Positions 32,889 to 42,294 of a stretch of DNA of 64,000 nt are shown here, piece after piece (positions within the stretch are counted from its first letter, which is position 1; every line of letters starts with the position of its first letter). This stretch comes from JBJTUH01 sp044346175 (lineage in GTDB: Bacteria > Cyanobacteriota > Vampirovibrionia > Vampirovibrionales > JAJTHC01): assembly GCA_044346175.1 (NCBI GenBank), contig JBIIZQ010000003.1:62001-126000 (forward strand). Direction: 5' to 3'. A model generated the notes under the pieces. The model was given only the letters and a program-made list of their open reading frames with translations, searched no databases and had not been told where the DNA came from. The position numbers were made by a program, and so were the translations under genes.

Positions 32889-34076
32889 TTAAAATAGCCA
32901 AGCCTCTCCTGTGGTTTCCATCATGGATTCGACTGAAACACCCGTTTCATGGGAGAGGCTTCCTTGTTGCAGATACTGGCACAAAACCCAACGATAAAAC
33001 GCCGTAAGTGTGGTTTCAAGATAATGGATTTCTTGGTGTGCGGCGTGAGGCGAAGCGGTAAAACGAAAGTGTAACTGATACCGTGCGTGCGTTACATCCA
33101 TCCCTGACATAGGGTCAAGCGTGTGATGCCTATCATGACCCTTCTCCTTGTCCGCCACCGGTGATACAAGCGTATCAGCGGGGTCCATACACCCCACCAA
33201 TGGGGGTAATGCCAAAGATACACGCTCCTCTTTGAAGGTTTGCCAAGCGGTTTGTAACAGCATGCGGCTGAGCGGGTAATGCGTACACCCTAATACCCAC
33301 TGGAAAGAAGCATGGTGCTTTCCCCGAAGGGCTTTTGAGGGTTGCCATAACCTCGAAAGGGCATCAAAGGGTTCCTGAAGCACTTGGTTTAAAGCGGTAT
33401 GTTGCATGCCTTTTTTGGGGGCATGGGGTGGTAACATCCCATGCTGAAAAGCTTGATAATAATGCGTTTCAATCCAGCTGGCAAGCCCTGGACACCCCAC
33501 TGGATGACATGTCTTAACCCAATCGGGTGATAAATGATGTTTCAATAAAGCGTCATGAAGCAAGCGTGGGTAAACACCTGAGCGAGCGGTAAGGGGTGTT
33601 GCAAGAATGGCCGTAGGTGTCGCTGAACTGGGCGTTAAGCCCTGTTTAAATTGCGTATGGCACTGCCACACCAAGGTATCACAAACCGCATGAATAGGGT
33701 CCCAAACCTGATAATACTGTTGTAGCTTTGGAAGAAAGTCACTTGCAGTCACACTCACCAAGGTATTACAAGCAATGACAATCAAATCGGGGTGTAAGGT
33801 CTCTACAAGATGCTCAAGTAAGGCGACGACACGTGGCTTTAAAGTTTCCTGAGAACGCTCCCCATAAGGAAACCAAGCGGTATCCGCCACATAATGTGCC
33901 TCAATCCCCCGATACACCTGACCCTCCTCCAAGCCATAGCCATCCCCTTGGAGGAGGCGTGCCAGAACAGTGAGTCCGCCAATGCCAGAATCCACCAAAA
34001 GGATTTTACGAGGAGAGGGACTCGGTGGGTTTGAGCTTGAATGCAACAAAGAGGAAGGCAAGACACGCACCGTCAC
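32889..34076 (-). CDS. murI: Glutamate racemase, enlarged
   Basis: A cofactor-independent racemase making D-glutamate for peptidoglycan. VDSGIGGLTVLARL (about residues 28-41) gives the N-terminal acid/serine, DTAWFPYGER and IVIACNTLVSVTA carry the first catalytic cysteine, and VLGCTHYPLSRMLL carries the second. Typical MurI is 260-290 residues; this one is 395. The extra sequence is a His-rich insert of about 60 residues before the second cysteine and another near 310-345. All catalytic residues are present, so activity is likely. It is a lone minus-strand gene convergent with the bifunctional nuclease gene. Confidence 0.9.
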   Translation of the reverse strand: MTVRVLPSSLLHSSSNPPSPSPRKILLVDSGIGGLTVLARLLQGDGYGLEEGQVYRGIEAHYVADTAWFPYGERSQETLKPRVVALLEHLVETLHPDLIVIACNTLVSVTASDFLPKLQQYYQVWDPIHAVCDTLVWQCHTQFKQGLTPSSATPTAILATPLTARSGVYPRLLHDALLKHHLSPDWVKTCHPVGCPGLASWIETHYYQAFQHGMLPPHAPKKGMQHTALNQVLQEPFDALSRLWQPSKALRGKHHASFQWVLGCTHYPLSRMLLQTAWQTFKEERVSLALPPLVGCMDPADTLVSPVADKEKGHDRHHTLDPMSGMDVTHARYQLHFRFTASPHAAHQEIHYLETTLTAFYRWVLCQYLQQGSLSHETGVSVESMMETTGEAWLF

Positions 34077-34439
34077 GTTTCATAGATTAAACAACGACAA
34101 CTGACCCTAAGCTTCCCTCTTATCGTAACATAAGGCAAATGCAGATAGGAGCCACTCACAACGACAGCACACTTTCACCCCAAAGCGATACTGCCAAAGC
34201 AACACTGAGCAGTCGGCAAACCTACCAAGGCATTCATGGCATAGTCCTCATGTCATTGCATGGTTTTTACTTTAGTTTAGCCATCAAGCCACCGAACATG
34301 TGTTTTATGCAAGTCACTTTGCATGATGTTTTGCAGGCGTGATTCAATGATAGCTTGCTTTTCTGTGTGATGTCCTTTATAGCATGATGAAACCACATTC
34401 TGTTTTAATCAAACAACCTTTTCTCAGGAGTCTAATTCT
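34077..34439. other. Intergenic region between murI and the exported propeller-like gene
   Basis: There are 363 bases without a supported gene. A 67-codon frame at 34139 has no ribosome site and is disregarded. The right end carries a promoter candidate (34355-34383) and a good ribosome site TCAGGAG at about 34425. No notable repeats were seen. Confidence 0.5.
34355..34383 (+). promoter_or_regulatory. Sigma70-like promoter candidate
   Basis: TTGCTT (34355-34360) and TATAGC (34378-34383) are spaced by 17 bases, 57 bases before the start codon of the exported protein gene. The match to consensus is moderate. Confidence 0.35.
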
Positions 34440-35888
34440 ATGAAGCCACAACCCACCTTTTGGTATCAAAAAAGCCTATGGGGCTTTTTATTGCTAGGCG
34501 TGTTAACCACCTCCTTTGCAGCCAGTAGCGTCACCAATACTGTCGGCAACGCATGGAATCAATGGCGCTTAGATACCTCCACGCTCTTCGGGGATGCTGG
34601 CGTGGATAGTGCCACCAGTGTAGACGTACGTGAAGGAGCGAAACAATTCGTAGTAGGTCTTAACAGTAAAAAAGCCCTCATGCCAAAACCCACGCTCTTG
34701 GCAACCACACTAGGAACCAGCGTCACACAAAGCAAAGCACAACTCATCGTAACAGATTTCCAAGGGGTTCCTGTAAGAAATATTCGTTTAGGTGGCGAGC
34801 AAGTAGACGATGTGTCCATAGAAGGCACACAACAAGCTATTGTTGCCATTGGTGATTTTGGGTTGGTGAAACTCACCCCTAAAGACGATAAAATTGCATG
34901 GCAAAAGCCCATCGCACAAGTAGGTAACGCCACGGCTAGCAAGGGGCGGCGTGTCGCCTCGGGTGCAGATGGTACCATCGTCGCCATGGCGGGCAATGTG
35001 GTTTACACGTACCAACCCAATGGTACACTCATCAAGCAGTTCGCTCCCAATGCACAAGGTAAACTAGAGGATATTGCTTACGACACAGTCTCTAAGACCG
35101 TCATCGCAGGGGGGTGGTCTCAAAAAGATGGGGGCGGATGTAAACAGTTACAGGTTCCGTGGCTAAAAGCGTATGACTTACAAGGCAAGCTCAAATGGCA
35201 GGCTTGGGACTATTCCCACTTACAATCCTTTACAACAGAATCCTCCTGTGCAGATTCACGCATTACACGTGTAAAAATAGGGTTAGATAAAAAGCTCTAT
35301 TTTGCAGGCACCAGCGACGGAGGCAACAGTATTTTTAGAATCCATCCAAGAGACCTCAAACTTCGGAACACCGTGATTAAAGGCGACCCTTTTACAGATA
35401 CTTACGGTATGAAAGGTGCCAAGAAACTGACCTTCTTTGCACGTATGAACCCCACCAAGGGGGACGTTGAACAAGGACAATTTTATGTCACACGCCTCTC
35501 GGATGGTTCAGGCAATTCCATCGCACCCAGCGATATTACCGCCAGCAGTAACGGCACCGTCTACCTTGTCGGTTCAGCAGTGGCTTTTTTTGCGGGGCGA
35601 GACAAGCAAGTGATTAACGGGAAAGCCATCGGAGCCTATCAAGGCAGTGATGGTTACGTCTTAGCGGTACCTAGCACCTTTAAAGGCAGACTCTTGATGA
35701 GTTCACCTCATGGGGGGTGTAACATGACCCTGAATGCCATTGCACTCGGTAGCACCAGTGCTAGTGCTGTGGGTACTGCAAACACAGGGTGTAAAGCCGT
35801 CCTAGCACGTGCATGGCAAAATGCCCTTGGAGGCGATAAGGATGCCTATGTCGGTGCTTGGTCTTTAGTGACGGGGTACGCACCTTAA
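34440..35888 (+). CDS. Exported protein with beta-propeller-like repeats
   Basis: A 482-residue protein with a clear signal peptide (KSLWGFLLLGVLTTSFAASS, cleavage near residue 28). The mature part is beta-rich with repeated short strands such as QLIVTDFQGVPVRNI, AIVAIGDFGLVKL, VVYTYQPNGTLIKQF and WLKAYDLQGKLKWQAW, spaced 35-50 residues apart, in the manner of PQQ/WD-like propeller blades. Cysteine pairs (CKQL and SSCADS) may form disulfides. No enzymatic residue can be named. It has its own promoter candidate and strong ribosome site and ends at a terminator hairpin. It could be an exported binding or surface protein, and no family is recognised. Confidence 0.65.
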   Translation: MKPQPTFWYQKSLWGFLLLGVLTTSFAASSVTNTVGNAWNQWRLDTSTLFGDAGVDSATSVDVREGAKQFVVGLNSKKALMPKPTLLATTLGTSVTQSKAQLIVTDFQGVPVRNIRLGGEQVDDVSIEGTQQAIVAIGDFGLVKLTPKDDKIAWQKPIAQVGNATASKGRRVASGADGTIVAMAGNVVYTYQPNGTLIKQFAPNAQGKLEDIAYDTVSKTVIAGGWSQKDGGGCKQLQVPWLKAYDLQGKLKWQAWDYSHLQSFTTESSCADSRITRVKIGLDKKLYFAGTSDGGNSIFRIHPRDLKLRNTVIKGDPFTDTYGMKGAKKLTFFARMNPTKGDVEQGQFYVTRLSDGSGNSIAPSDITASSNGTVYLVGSAVAFFAGRDKQVINGKAIGAYQGSDGYVLAVPSTFKGRLLMSSPHGGCNMTLNAIALGSTSASAVGTANTGCKAVLARAWQNALGGDKDAYVGAWSLVTGYAP

Positions 35889-35925
35889 TACAGCCAGATG
35901 CGTAAAATCCTCAATCCTTCAAAAC

Positions 35926-35979
35926 ATCAACCCATGACTGGTCGAGCAACCTCTTTACGCTGTCACCTCATGGGTTGAT
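35926..35979. terminator. Hairpin between convergent genes
   Basis: ATCAACCCATGA (35926-35937) pairs perfectly with TCATGGGTTGAT (35968-35979). The right arm lies inside the end of the minus-strand gene. It probably serves the plus-strand propeller-like gene, although no T-run follows. Confidence 0.5.
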
Positions 35980-36533
35980 AACGTTTTCATAATAGGCTTC
36001 AACCCGAGTGTATCGGCTTTTAGCCCCTGTAACTGCTGCTCGTGGATGACCTTGCGACGAGTATAGTCGTTATTTAAAAGAGGCAGTACCGTGTTAATGG
36101 CAGCACAGGCACCAAAGATACTTACCCAGAAATTCAAAACACCTAAACGATAGGGTACACTGTGCTTACCGTATTGTGTCATAAGCTCTTTGAGTGGGCG
36201 TAAGCGTGGCAACCCAAATACCCCTGGGATTGGCACACCTGAGCGCTTGATAGACCAACGATTAAACCCGTGTGCAAACATACCTGTCATGAAATCATCC
36301 TCTAAGGTATATAAAAATAAGGCAGTCGAGGTTTTAACCAAAGCCTCTCTACTTTGATGAATGCTAGTTTGACGACACCCGCCCCCGCAACACCATGACC
36401 TCATTATCATAGCGTTAAGCACCACCATGAGGCATCTTTTCTTGTGTTCAGATTCCAATGTATCCATCCTAGCGTAACAAAACTTAAAAAAAGCACAGCT
36501 TTCGTCTATCTCGTCGATAAACATATTAAGCAT
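35955..36533 (-). CDS. Hypothetical protein, up to 192 residues
   Basis: I do not recognise this gene. The first 40 residues are Cys/Met-rich and there are several internal ATGs (for example at residue 23), so the real start may be later than 36533. The C-terminal part has a hydrophobic segment (LNFWVSIFGACAAINTVLPL, about residues 132-151) followed by a basic NDYTRRKVIHEQQL helix, suggesting a membrane-associated protein. The order hydrophobic segment then charged helix resembles the unknown protein at 56528-57421, but I see no alignable identity. It is convergent with the propeller-like gene and divergent from the protease gene. Confidence 0.55.
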   Translation of the reverse strand: MLNMFIDEIDESCAFFKFCYARMDTLESEHKKRCLMVVLNAMIMRSWCCGGGCRQTSIHQSREALVKTSTALFLYTLEDDFMTGMFAHGFNRWSIKRSGVPIPGVFGLPRLRPLKELMTQYGKHSVPYRLGVLNFWVSIFGACAAINTVLPLLNNDYTRRKVIHEQQLQGLKADTLGLKPIMKTLSTHEVTA

Positions 36534-36667
36534 CTTTTAAGGGCCCTGAACCCTCAAAAGAACATGCTTTTACCCTGATGAAAGCTTTTCATTTCTCTTG
36601 AAATAACAGCCCCATCCTCATGTTAGCGTCCTATGTATCTGTTGCCTGAAAGAAGAGCTGAGTTCCT

Positions 36668-37342
36668 ATGCTAAAAGATTTTTTTAAAGTCGCCCTCACC
36701 GTGGGTATTGTGTGTAGCTGTCTTTATACGCCTAGTGTCATTTCTCGTGGTGTGTCTGATGTTTCCCACGAGGTTGTCAAAGGCGTTCAACATCAGGTTG
36801 CTCAAGCAGCAGAAACCGAGAAGTCCCCCCTACTCAAGGAGGCGCTTGGACTGATTGCCTCTCGGTTACAAGAACCACAAAGCCTTGAAAATCGTCCTAC
36901 ATCCCAAGACACGCCCCTTAAACTGAATCATCCCGACATTCAAGTACAACTGGATCCCTCCAGCAAAGCCTTGGCTGTAGATGCCATCATGAATGACAAA
37001 GTCGCAGGACGCTTTATTGTAGACACGGGAGCCACCTACACAGCCATCACAAGCGACACCGCAGATGCCCTTGGCGTTGACACCAGTAATGCCCCTCGGA
37101 TTCCCATCATGACCGCCAGTGGTCGGATTTTCGTCCCCAAAGTCAGCCTCTCTATATTGCGCCTTGGCAGCTTGGTGGCTCACGACGTTGAAGTAACCGT
37201 ACTACCCGTCAGACAGACTCCTCAATTTTCTGGTCTTTTAGGGCTTAACTTCACCAACCGCTATATTATGACCGTTGACCCCACACAAGGTCGTTTGATT
37301 TTTAAAATGCGAGAGGATATGGAGATGGCAGAACGTCCATAA
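36668..37342 (+). CDS. Retropepsin-like aspartic protease, membrane-anchored
   Basis: A 224-residue protein with an N-terminal signal anchor (VALTVGIVCSCLYTP, about residues 8-22), a charged linker, and a single retropepsin-like domain at about 95-215. FIVDTGATYTAIT holds the catalytic D-T-G-A, and FSGLLGLNFTNRY matches the conserved I/L-L-G-x-x-F/L flap-side strand of the bacterial clan AA family. Such proteases act as dimers outside the cytoplasm, and substrates are unknown. The ATG at 36668 lies behind GAAGAGCTGAG. It is a single gene between divergent and convergent unknown genes. Confidence 0.82.
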   Translation: MLKDFFKVALTVGIVCSCLYTPSVISRGVSDVSHEVVKGVQHQVAQAAETEKSPLLKEALGLIASRLQEPQSLENRPTSQDTPLKLNHPDIQVQLDPSSKALAVDAIMNDKVAGRFIVDTGATYTAITSDTADALGVDTSNAPRIPIMTASGRIFVPKVSLSILRLGSLVAHDVEVTVLPVRQTPQFSGLLGLNFTNRYIMTVDPTQGRLIFKMREDMEMAERP

Positions 37343-37445
37343 TGAAGCATGCCTCATCGTTCATACAGCATACCCAAACCCATGCCTTGTGTGTTAAAAA
37401 CATCCAAGGCATTTTCTTCATAACACCCTCCTACCACCCATAAAC

Positions 37446-38195
37446 CTAAGGCATTCCGCCCACTTGGGAAGCTAACTGGTACCCACCCGTGGGGAGATGA
37501 TAGGTGTAAACAAGCTGATACCCAGGACGTACATTCAAAGCAATATCTTGCCAACCATGATGCTCTGAACTGAGTGTGTACAGGCTTTGACCCTTGGCGT
37601 AAAAAAGTTCTCGTTGTCCTTGGGTCAAAATAGAAAACCGCTTCAGAGACGTACGGGGGTCGTCCACCTCACTCAAGAGTTTTTCACTGGTACCGTCTCG
37701 ATTTAAATCAAGCACGTTCACCTGCATACCCGCAGTAGGCATAGACTGTAATGCCGCCACACCCTGACTCGCAGTCCCTTCAGGTACAGGAGGGGTCACA
37801 CGGCGTACATTGGTTTTAAGGGCAGGGGTTTGAAAACCATAAAGCCGACCATGGGGCATGGCTTGTGCAGACATATCTTCAGAGCGATTTTGAGCGGACA
37901 AAGAGCCACCTAAACGACGGCGTGCATCGGCATCCCCTAAACGTACTGAAGACAAACTACCAGGAGAGGCATTGGTTTGCAAAGCCAGTGCCAAAGTATC
38001 TTGCGTCGATGCTTGATAAGGTCCTGAGGCAGTAAGCCCAGCCATTGGCATCATGGGAACCTCCTGCCATGACCCTGTTAAACGGTCATGCTGATAGACA
38101 TGCCCCTGATACATCGTACGTTCATAACGTAAAAACATATTCCCAACCAGGAGTGCAACCACCCAAAACAAAGGAGACTTCATCATCTCACCCAT
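37446..38195 (-). CDS. Hypothetical membrane-anchored protein with a C-terminal VCBS-like segment
   Basis: A protein of about 245 residues. The start is one of three ATGs (38195, 38186, 38183). The N-terminus holds a signal anchor (SPLFWVVALLVGNMFL), then a Pro/Ser/Ala-rich region of about 130 residues, and a C-terminal domain containing VLDLNRDGTSEKLLSE, which looks like the D-x-N-x-D-G calcium-type loop in FG-GAP/VCBS repeats. A beta-propeller blade is possible, but only one is seen. It is probably attached to the outer face of the membrane. It is convergent with the protease gene. Function unknown. Confidence 0.55.
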   Translation of the reverse strand: MGEMMKSPLFWVVALLVGNMFLRYERTMYQGHVYQHDRLTGSWQEVPMMPMAGLTASGPYQASTQDTLALALQTNASPGSLSSVRLGDADARRRLGGSLSAQNRSEDMSAQAMPHGRLYGFQTPALKTNVRRVTPPVPEGTASQGVAALQSMPTAGMQVNVLDLNRDGTSEKLLSEVDDPRTSLKRFSILTQGQRELFYAKGQSLYTLSSEHHGWQDIALNVRPGYQLVYTYHLPTGGYQLASQVGGMP

Positions 38196-38406
38196 ACACC
38201 GCTTTCCTCACATAGCATCCTAAAAGTGGTAACAAAACACACCATGTATCACCCAAGTATAGGGTTACATCATACTTTATATACTGTATTTATAGAAAAA
38301 AAGTCGCATTTATCGCATAATGGAGACTGTCTTCTCCTCTATTTGGAGGACACCTCTCTTCAACCTTAGCTTGTACCCATGCGTTTAACCTCTGAAAGGA
38401 ACATTT

Positions 38407-38724
38407 ATGATGATGATGTTTGACCTCCCTAAAATGATTAAACAAGCCCAGAAGCTTCAAGAGCAAATGGGTAAAGTTCAAGAAGAACTTGGCGATTTAG
38501 AAGTCACGGGCGCCAGCTCAGATACTAAAGTGCAGATTTTAAGTAACTGCAAATTTGAATTCAAAAGTGTCAAAATTGCAGAAGGTCTTTCAGGTGCAGC
38601 ATTAGAGCAAGCTGTTCTTGAAGCTTTGCAAGACGTGAGCAGCAAAGTGGCCCAAACCACCGAAGAAAAAATGTCTTCTTTAACCAGCGGCTTAAACATC
38701 CCCGGCTTAAAGTTACCCTTCTAA
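38407..38724 (+). CDS. ybaB: YbaB/EbfC family nucleoid-associated protein
   Basis: A 105-residue dimeric DNA-binding protein of the YbaB/EbfC family, which coats DNA and influences nucleoid structure. The pattern MIKQAQKLQEQMGKVQEELG followed by VTG, FKSVKIAEGL, and a C-terminal helix EEKMSSLTSG is typical. Usually it has GGGxVxVxxxG in the second strand; here the corresponding part is diverged (ASSDTKVQILSNCKF). It starts at a run of four ATGs behind GAAAGGA and is followed by an intrinsic terminator. dnaX and recR, its usual neighbours, are not here. Confidence 0.88.
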   Translation: MMMMFDLPKMIKQAQKLQEQMGKVQEELGDLEVTGASSDTKVQILSNCKFEFKSVKIAEGLSGAALEQAVLEALQDVSSKVAQTTEEKMSSLTSGLNIPGLKLPF

Positions 38725-38758
38725 CAGGTGTCAAGCTTGTTATTGCCGTGAAGCTTGA

Positions 38759-38803
38759 AACAACTCTTGAGACACGCTATGACTTGTCTCAGGAGTTGTT
38801 TTG
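38759..38803 (+). terminator. Intrinsic terminator after ybaB
   Basis: AACAACTCTTGAGACA (38759-38774) pairs with TGTCTCAGGAGTTGTT (38785-38800) with a single internal mismatch, and is followed by TT. The earlier in-frame codons of the next gene lie inside this stem, which favours its start at 38876. Confidence 0.75.
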
Positions 38804-38875
38804 GCAATCATGCACCTCACACGTCACAGTACTGTCCCTTCTCAAGGATTTTATACATCCAAGGTGTCCTCTCTC

Positions 38876-39577
38876 ATGATTTACTTGAATCCAGCACGCT
38901 TTTTTTGTGTATCTTTACTGACAAGTCTGTTAAGCCTCAACCTTTCACTGATGCTAAAAAGTGCCGATGCCATTGAGAATATTCTTCAGCCTGGCAAAAT
39001 TGATGAGGCGATTCAATGGGGACAAACCCAGATTGATTTTGGCTATAGCAGTGTTTTTGATAAAAACCAGTATGAGGGACCTATGGGAAGTATGGTGCTT
39101 GTTTACACACCGTATATGACCGTGGCACATCTGGCAGCCAAAGCCCACAGTGCCAAACAGACAAGTGTCAAAAATGAGCTTAACAAACGCCTTAAAAGAG
39201 AAATTCGCTATCTTAAATATACGCCTGCTGAGAGTTTTCAAGTCAAACTGGTTGTGTTGCTTTATGGCGATACAAATACCTTTTTAACGTATATTCAACC
39301 TCGTATCGAGGGCTTTGGACAAGGTCGGTATCAAGGATTAAAGCCTACTAAAATCATTGCGGACCCTAAAGCCACGCTTCTGGAAACCCGCCATGGTAAG
39401 GGCGTGTACACAGGTAGTATCGCCATCTATCTCCCTTACCAACACGTCACACGCCTAGAAACGCTCAAACTGGTACTATCCCCCAAAGTGACAGCAACCT
39501 CACCAGCCCCTGACCTCTCCACAAGCGGTCTCACACCCGAACTACAAGTAACGTTTGACGTGACAGCTTTGAAATAG
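38876..39577 (+). CDS. Exported hypothetical protein
   Basis: A 233-residue protein with a signal peptide (ARFFCVSLLTSLLSLNLSLM, cleavage probably after SADA). The mature part is soluble, alpha/beta, with many Tyr/Lys/Thr and no cysteines. I recognise no family. The ATG at 38876 is chosen because AAGGTG lies 11 bases upstream and the signal peptide starts there; earlier codons in this frame overlap the ybaB terminator. It is followed by the SpoIID-domain gene on the same strand after 48 bases, so the two exported proteins may be co-transcribed. Confidence 0.65.
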   Translation: MIYLNPARFFCVSLLTSLLSLNLSLMLKSADAIENILQPGKIDEAIQWGQTQIDFGYSSVFDKNQYEGPMGSMVLVYTPYMTVAHLAAKAHSAKQTSVKNELNKRLKREIRYLKYTPAESFQVKLVVLLYGDTNTFLTYIQPRIEGFGQGRYQGLKPTKIIADPKATLLETRHGKGVYTGSIAIYLPYQHVTRLETLKLVLSPKVTATSPAPDLSTSGLTPELQVTFDVTALK

Positions 39578-39625
39578 TATGCCACGCTACCCATCACGCG
39601 CCACTATCAACGAGGTATCAGACAC

Positions 39626-42199
39626 ATGAGGTCGTTTCTTTTCACACCCCAAACCCCACACACCCTATCCTTGAAGGCTACACGCCACCAGCCCCTTCAG
39701 CTTGAGAGTGAGAGAAAACCCTATGTGTTTAAAATCACCTATGGTCTCCTCATCGCATTATGGACGCTCCTCATCACCACGCAGGATACACACGCCATGC
39801 GGGTGAGAGTCCCTCTCCCTGAAAACCCCACACCCGCAACACACCCGCAACATCCACCCGCCCCCTACAAAGCACCCCACCACCTACCACCCACCTCCTC
39901 CTCTGCCACCCCAGCACCAAGTGCCACCCCTTCAGACCCTCAACCATACACAGCAACCCCTTCCCTACTCAGCATGCTAGAGGCTTCAAACGCACAGCCT
40001 GTCGGATTTACAATCACTTCCAAAGCCCCTAAAACGACTTTCTCTTCCGCCGTTTTAGAAGCACCCGAGGAAGTACTGAGTCTGAAAGCACCCTATCTGA
40101 TACGCATCGGACTCTCAGACCCCACCACCCAAACCCAAGGCTTTGAAACCCTTACCATTGAGACACAAGTACCGTTTCAAATCCTCACCCAACCCGACAA
40201 TGAGCCTCTTAGCATGGATGAAGGTACCCAAAAGCCCATGGTCTTTCCCGCTAAGAGTATACTCACTTGGGAGCAAAACACAAAGCGAGGGGTCACACAA
40301 ATCCTCCTCACACTCTTAGGTCCCTCACGTCAAGCCAAGCAAACATGGGTCTTCACGTTCGACCAAACCTTTCAACAAAGTCAAGGCATGGGGATACGAC
40401 TCCTACCCATAGTGGCAAACACCACGTCAAACCAATCCAGCACAATGGTTACCCCCCCCCCTTACTGGCGCATTACTCAAAAAGCAGTCGGTCAACGCAG
40501 TGGTCTTTATACAGGAAGCCTTGCGTTATTTAAACCCCCTGGTCCAGCAGCAGAAAAAACATTACTTATCAATGAACTCCCTCTGGAAAGCTACCTCATG
40601 GGGGTACTCCCCTATGAAATGAGTGTCAGTTTCTCGATAGAGACCCTTAAAGCACAAGCCATTGTGGCTCGTAATTACGCCCTACGTTCAGGACGTAAAC
40701 GCTGGCAATGGTTTGACCATGTAGACACCACACAATCTCAGGTCTATGGGGGCATTTTCCTAGGCGATACCACAAAGCTTCTTCAAGCCATTCAAAGCAC
40801 CCGTCATCTTCATTTAATTGACGCTAACTTCCAACCCGCCTTAACCTATTTTTACTCAACCAGCGGGGGCGTGACAGGGAGTCTTTCACAACTCAAAAGC
40901 CTTTCGGCACAAACCCTCGTACAACGATTTTGTGCCTTCCAACCCGCCCCCATCCTCCCTACAAAGTCACGGGTTACGCCTCCTCTCTCAAACGCTTCGG
41001 CATTGCCTCAGCCAATGCCTATCAGTTGGATAGGGTGCCATTGCAAGCAAGAAGACACCTTATGTCAGTTGCCCTCTCAAAAACGTACAGCGCAAACCTT
41101 GCCTCAACACACAGGGGAACAAGCACTCCAATGGGTATGGGACCAGCCACAATTAGCCTTCGACACACATTACCCCAAGACCCCGCAAGACAGTAGCCAA
41201 TTATGGATGGAAAGCTTCAAACGTTTCTTGGCCATACCCGCCAACAGCTTCCCACCCTTATGGGATTACCAAAGCCGTTACACACGGTGGCATTGGTACC
41301 TAGAGGGCGATACCACAACCTTTCAAAAACGTTTCTATCGTGGCTTTCAAGCACTCAAACAGCAGGGCTATCTTGCTAAAAAAGCTATCTATAGTACTTC
41401 GTCTTCATGGCTACCTCAAAGCCCTGAAGCCTTGGGCGATATTTACTGGGCGGGGCCTGTACTGTGGCAACCCAACGGACGGGTGCTTCTGTGGATGCTA
41501 CGCACAAGCCAAGGGGCTTGGTGGATAGCAGGGGATAGTGCCATTCGTCAGTTTATCCGTTCGGATGACAGCGAGAAAAGCAAGCCGCTCCAGAGTAATC
41601 TTTTCTACTGTGAAGTCTCACAAAAACTACCACCCAACCTCACAGATATCAACCAAGAAGGCTTCCTTCATACGCTCTCCTGCCGAGGCGGAGGGTGGGG
41701 TCATGGCGTGGGTATGAGTCAATACGGTGCAGAAGGCATGGGACGCACTGGCAGAGGATACGAAGCCATTCTAAAGCATTACTACCCTCACTACCAACTA
41801 AGTACCTTACCCTTGCCTCTCTCCAGCCGTGAGGCAGCACAACACCCTCTCAACCTTAGCACAACATCCCCTACGTCTATCACGAGTCAATCGATTTATC
41901 TCAAGTTACAAACGCCCCTTGCACTGTGCCAAAGCCCACAGGCTATAGCACCACAAACACGCTTTACCCTACCTGGACTCTCTATGGGTAGCGTCCCAAC
42001 CTCTCAATGGCAGTTTATCAAATGTTTAAACCGTAAAGAGAGCCTCTGGCAGGGGTGGTCAACCCAAAGCAACACCGCTGTAGGGCATTCATCGTACCCA
42101 GCCCTCACGCTTATGTGGCAACCTCCCGCACAAGAGACGCTTTCGCCTTGGCAGGAAACGCTTCTCAATACAGCGCAAGTGTACATCCTAAAACCATAA
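39626..42199 (+). CDS. SpoIID/LytB-domain protein (peptidoglycan-active)
   Basis: An 857-residue exported protein. A signal anchor at about residues 35-52 is followed by a Pro/Ser/Thr-rich linker (about 60-115), a beta region, and then the SpoIID domain at about 285-740. LPLESYLMGVLPYEMSVSF, ETLKAQAIVARNYAL and the late GGGWGHGVGMSQYGAEGMG are diagnostic. SpoIID enzymes are lytic transglycosylases that trim glycan strands; the catalytic Glu sits in the PYEMS segment. A Cys-rich insert (CHCKQEDTLC) and long inserts between the conserved blocks make the domain much larger than in Bacillus. The gene ends at a strong terminator. Its role is envelope remodelling, not sporulation. Confidence 0.87.
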   Translation: MRSFLFTPQTPHTLSLKATRHQPLQLESERKPYVFKITYGLLIALWTLLITTQDTHAMRVRVPLPENPTPATHPQHPPAPYKAPHHLPPTSSSATPAPSATPSDPQPYTATPSLLSMLEASNAQPVGFTITSKAPKTTFSSAVLEAPEEVLSLKAPYLIRIGLSDPTTQTQGFETLTIETQVPFQILTQPDNEPLSMDEGTQKPMVFPAKSILTWEQNTKRGVTQILLTLLGPSRQAKQTWVFTFDQTFQQSQGMGIRLLPIVANTTSNQSSTMVTPPPYWRITQKAVGQRSGLYTGSLALFKPPGPAAEKTLLINELPLESYLMGVLPYEMSVSFSIETLKAQAIVARNYALRSGRKRWQWFDHVDTTQSQVYGGIFLGDTTKLLQAIQSTRHLHLIDANFQPALTYFYSTSGGVTGSLSQLKSLSAQTLVQRFCAFQPAPILPTKSRVTPPLSNASALPQPMPISWIGCHCKQEDTLCQLPSQKRTAQTLPQHTGEQALQWVWDQPQLAFDTHYPKTPQDSSQLWMESFKRFLAIPANSFPPLWDYQSRYTRWHWYLEGDTTTFQKRFYRGFQALKQQGYLAKKAIYSTSSSWLPQSPEALGDIYWAGPVLWQPNGRVLLWMLRTSQGAWWIAGDSAIRQFIRSDDSEKSKPLQSNLFYCEVSQKLPPNLTDINQEGFLHTLSCRGGGWGHGVGMSQYGAEGMGRTGRGYEAILKHYYPHYQLSTLPLPLSSREAAQHPLNLSTTSPTSITSQSIYLKLQTPLALCQSPQAIAPQTRFTLPGLSMGSVPTSQWQFIKCLNRKESLWQGWSTQSNTAVGHSSYPALTLMWQPPAQETLSPWQETLLNTAQVYILKP

Positions 42200-42203
42200 C
42201 GTT

Positions 42204-42235
42204 AAAGCCCCCTCACACATGTATGAGGGGGCTTT
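42204..42235. terminator. Hairpin terminator after the SpoIID-domain gene
   Basis: AAAGCCCCCTCA (42204-42215) pairs perfectly with TGAGGGGGCTTT (42224-42235). It lies between convergent genes, the plus-strand SpoIID gene and the minus-strand ferredoxin gene, and its A/T ends allow use in both directions. Confidence 0.75.
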
Positions 42236-42294
42236 AATACTTCTATCTATCTAATCAAAGAGAGGGCTTTGCCTCAGAAAGATAGTTTTTAAGC

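Noticed and set aside
34139..34342. 67-codon plus-strand frame upstream of the exported propeller-like gene
   Set aside because: No ribosome site, ordinary composition for chance frames, and it overlaps the promoter region of the next gene.
37354..37554. 66-codon minus-strand frame near the end of the membrane-anchored hypothetical gene
   Set aside because: It overlaps the well-supported minus-strand gene at 37446-38195 in another frame.
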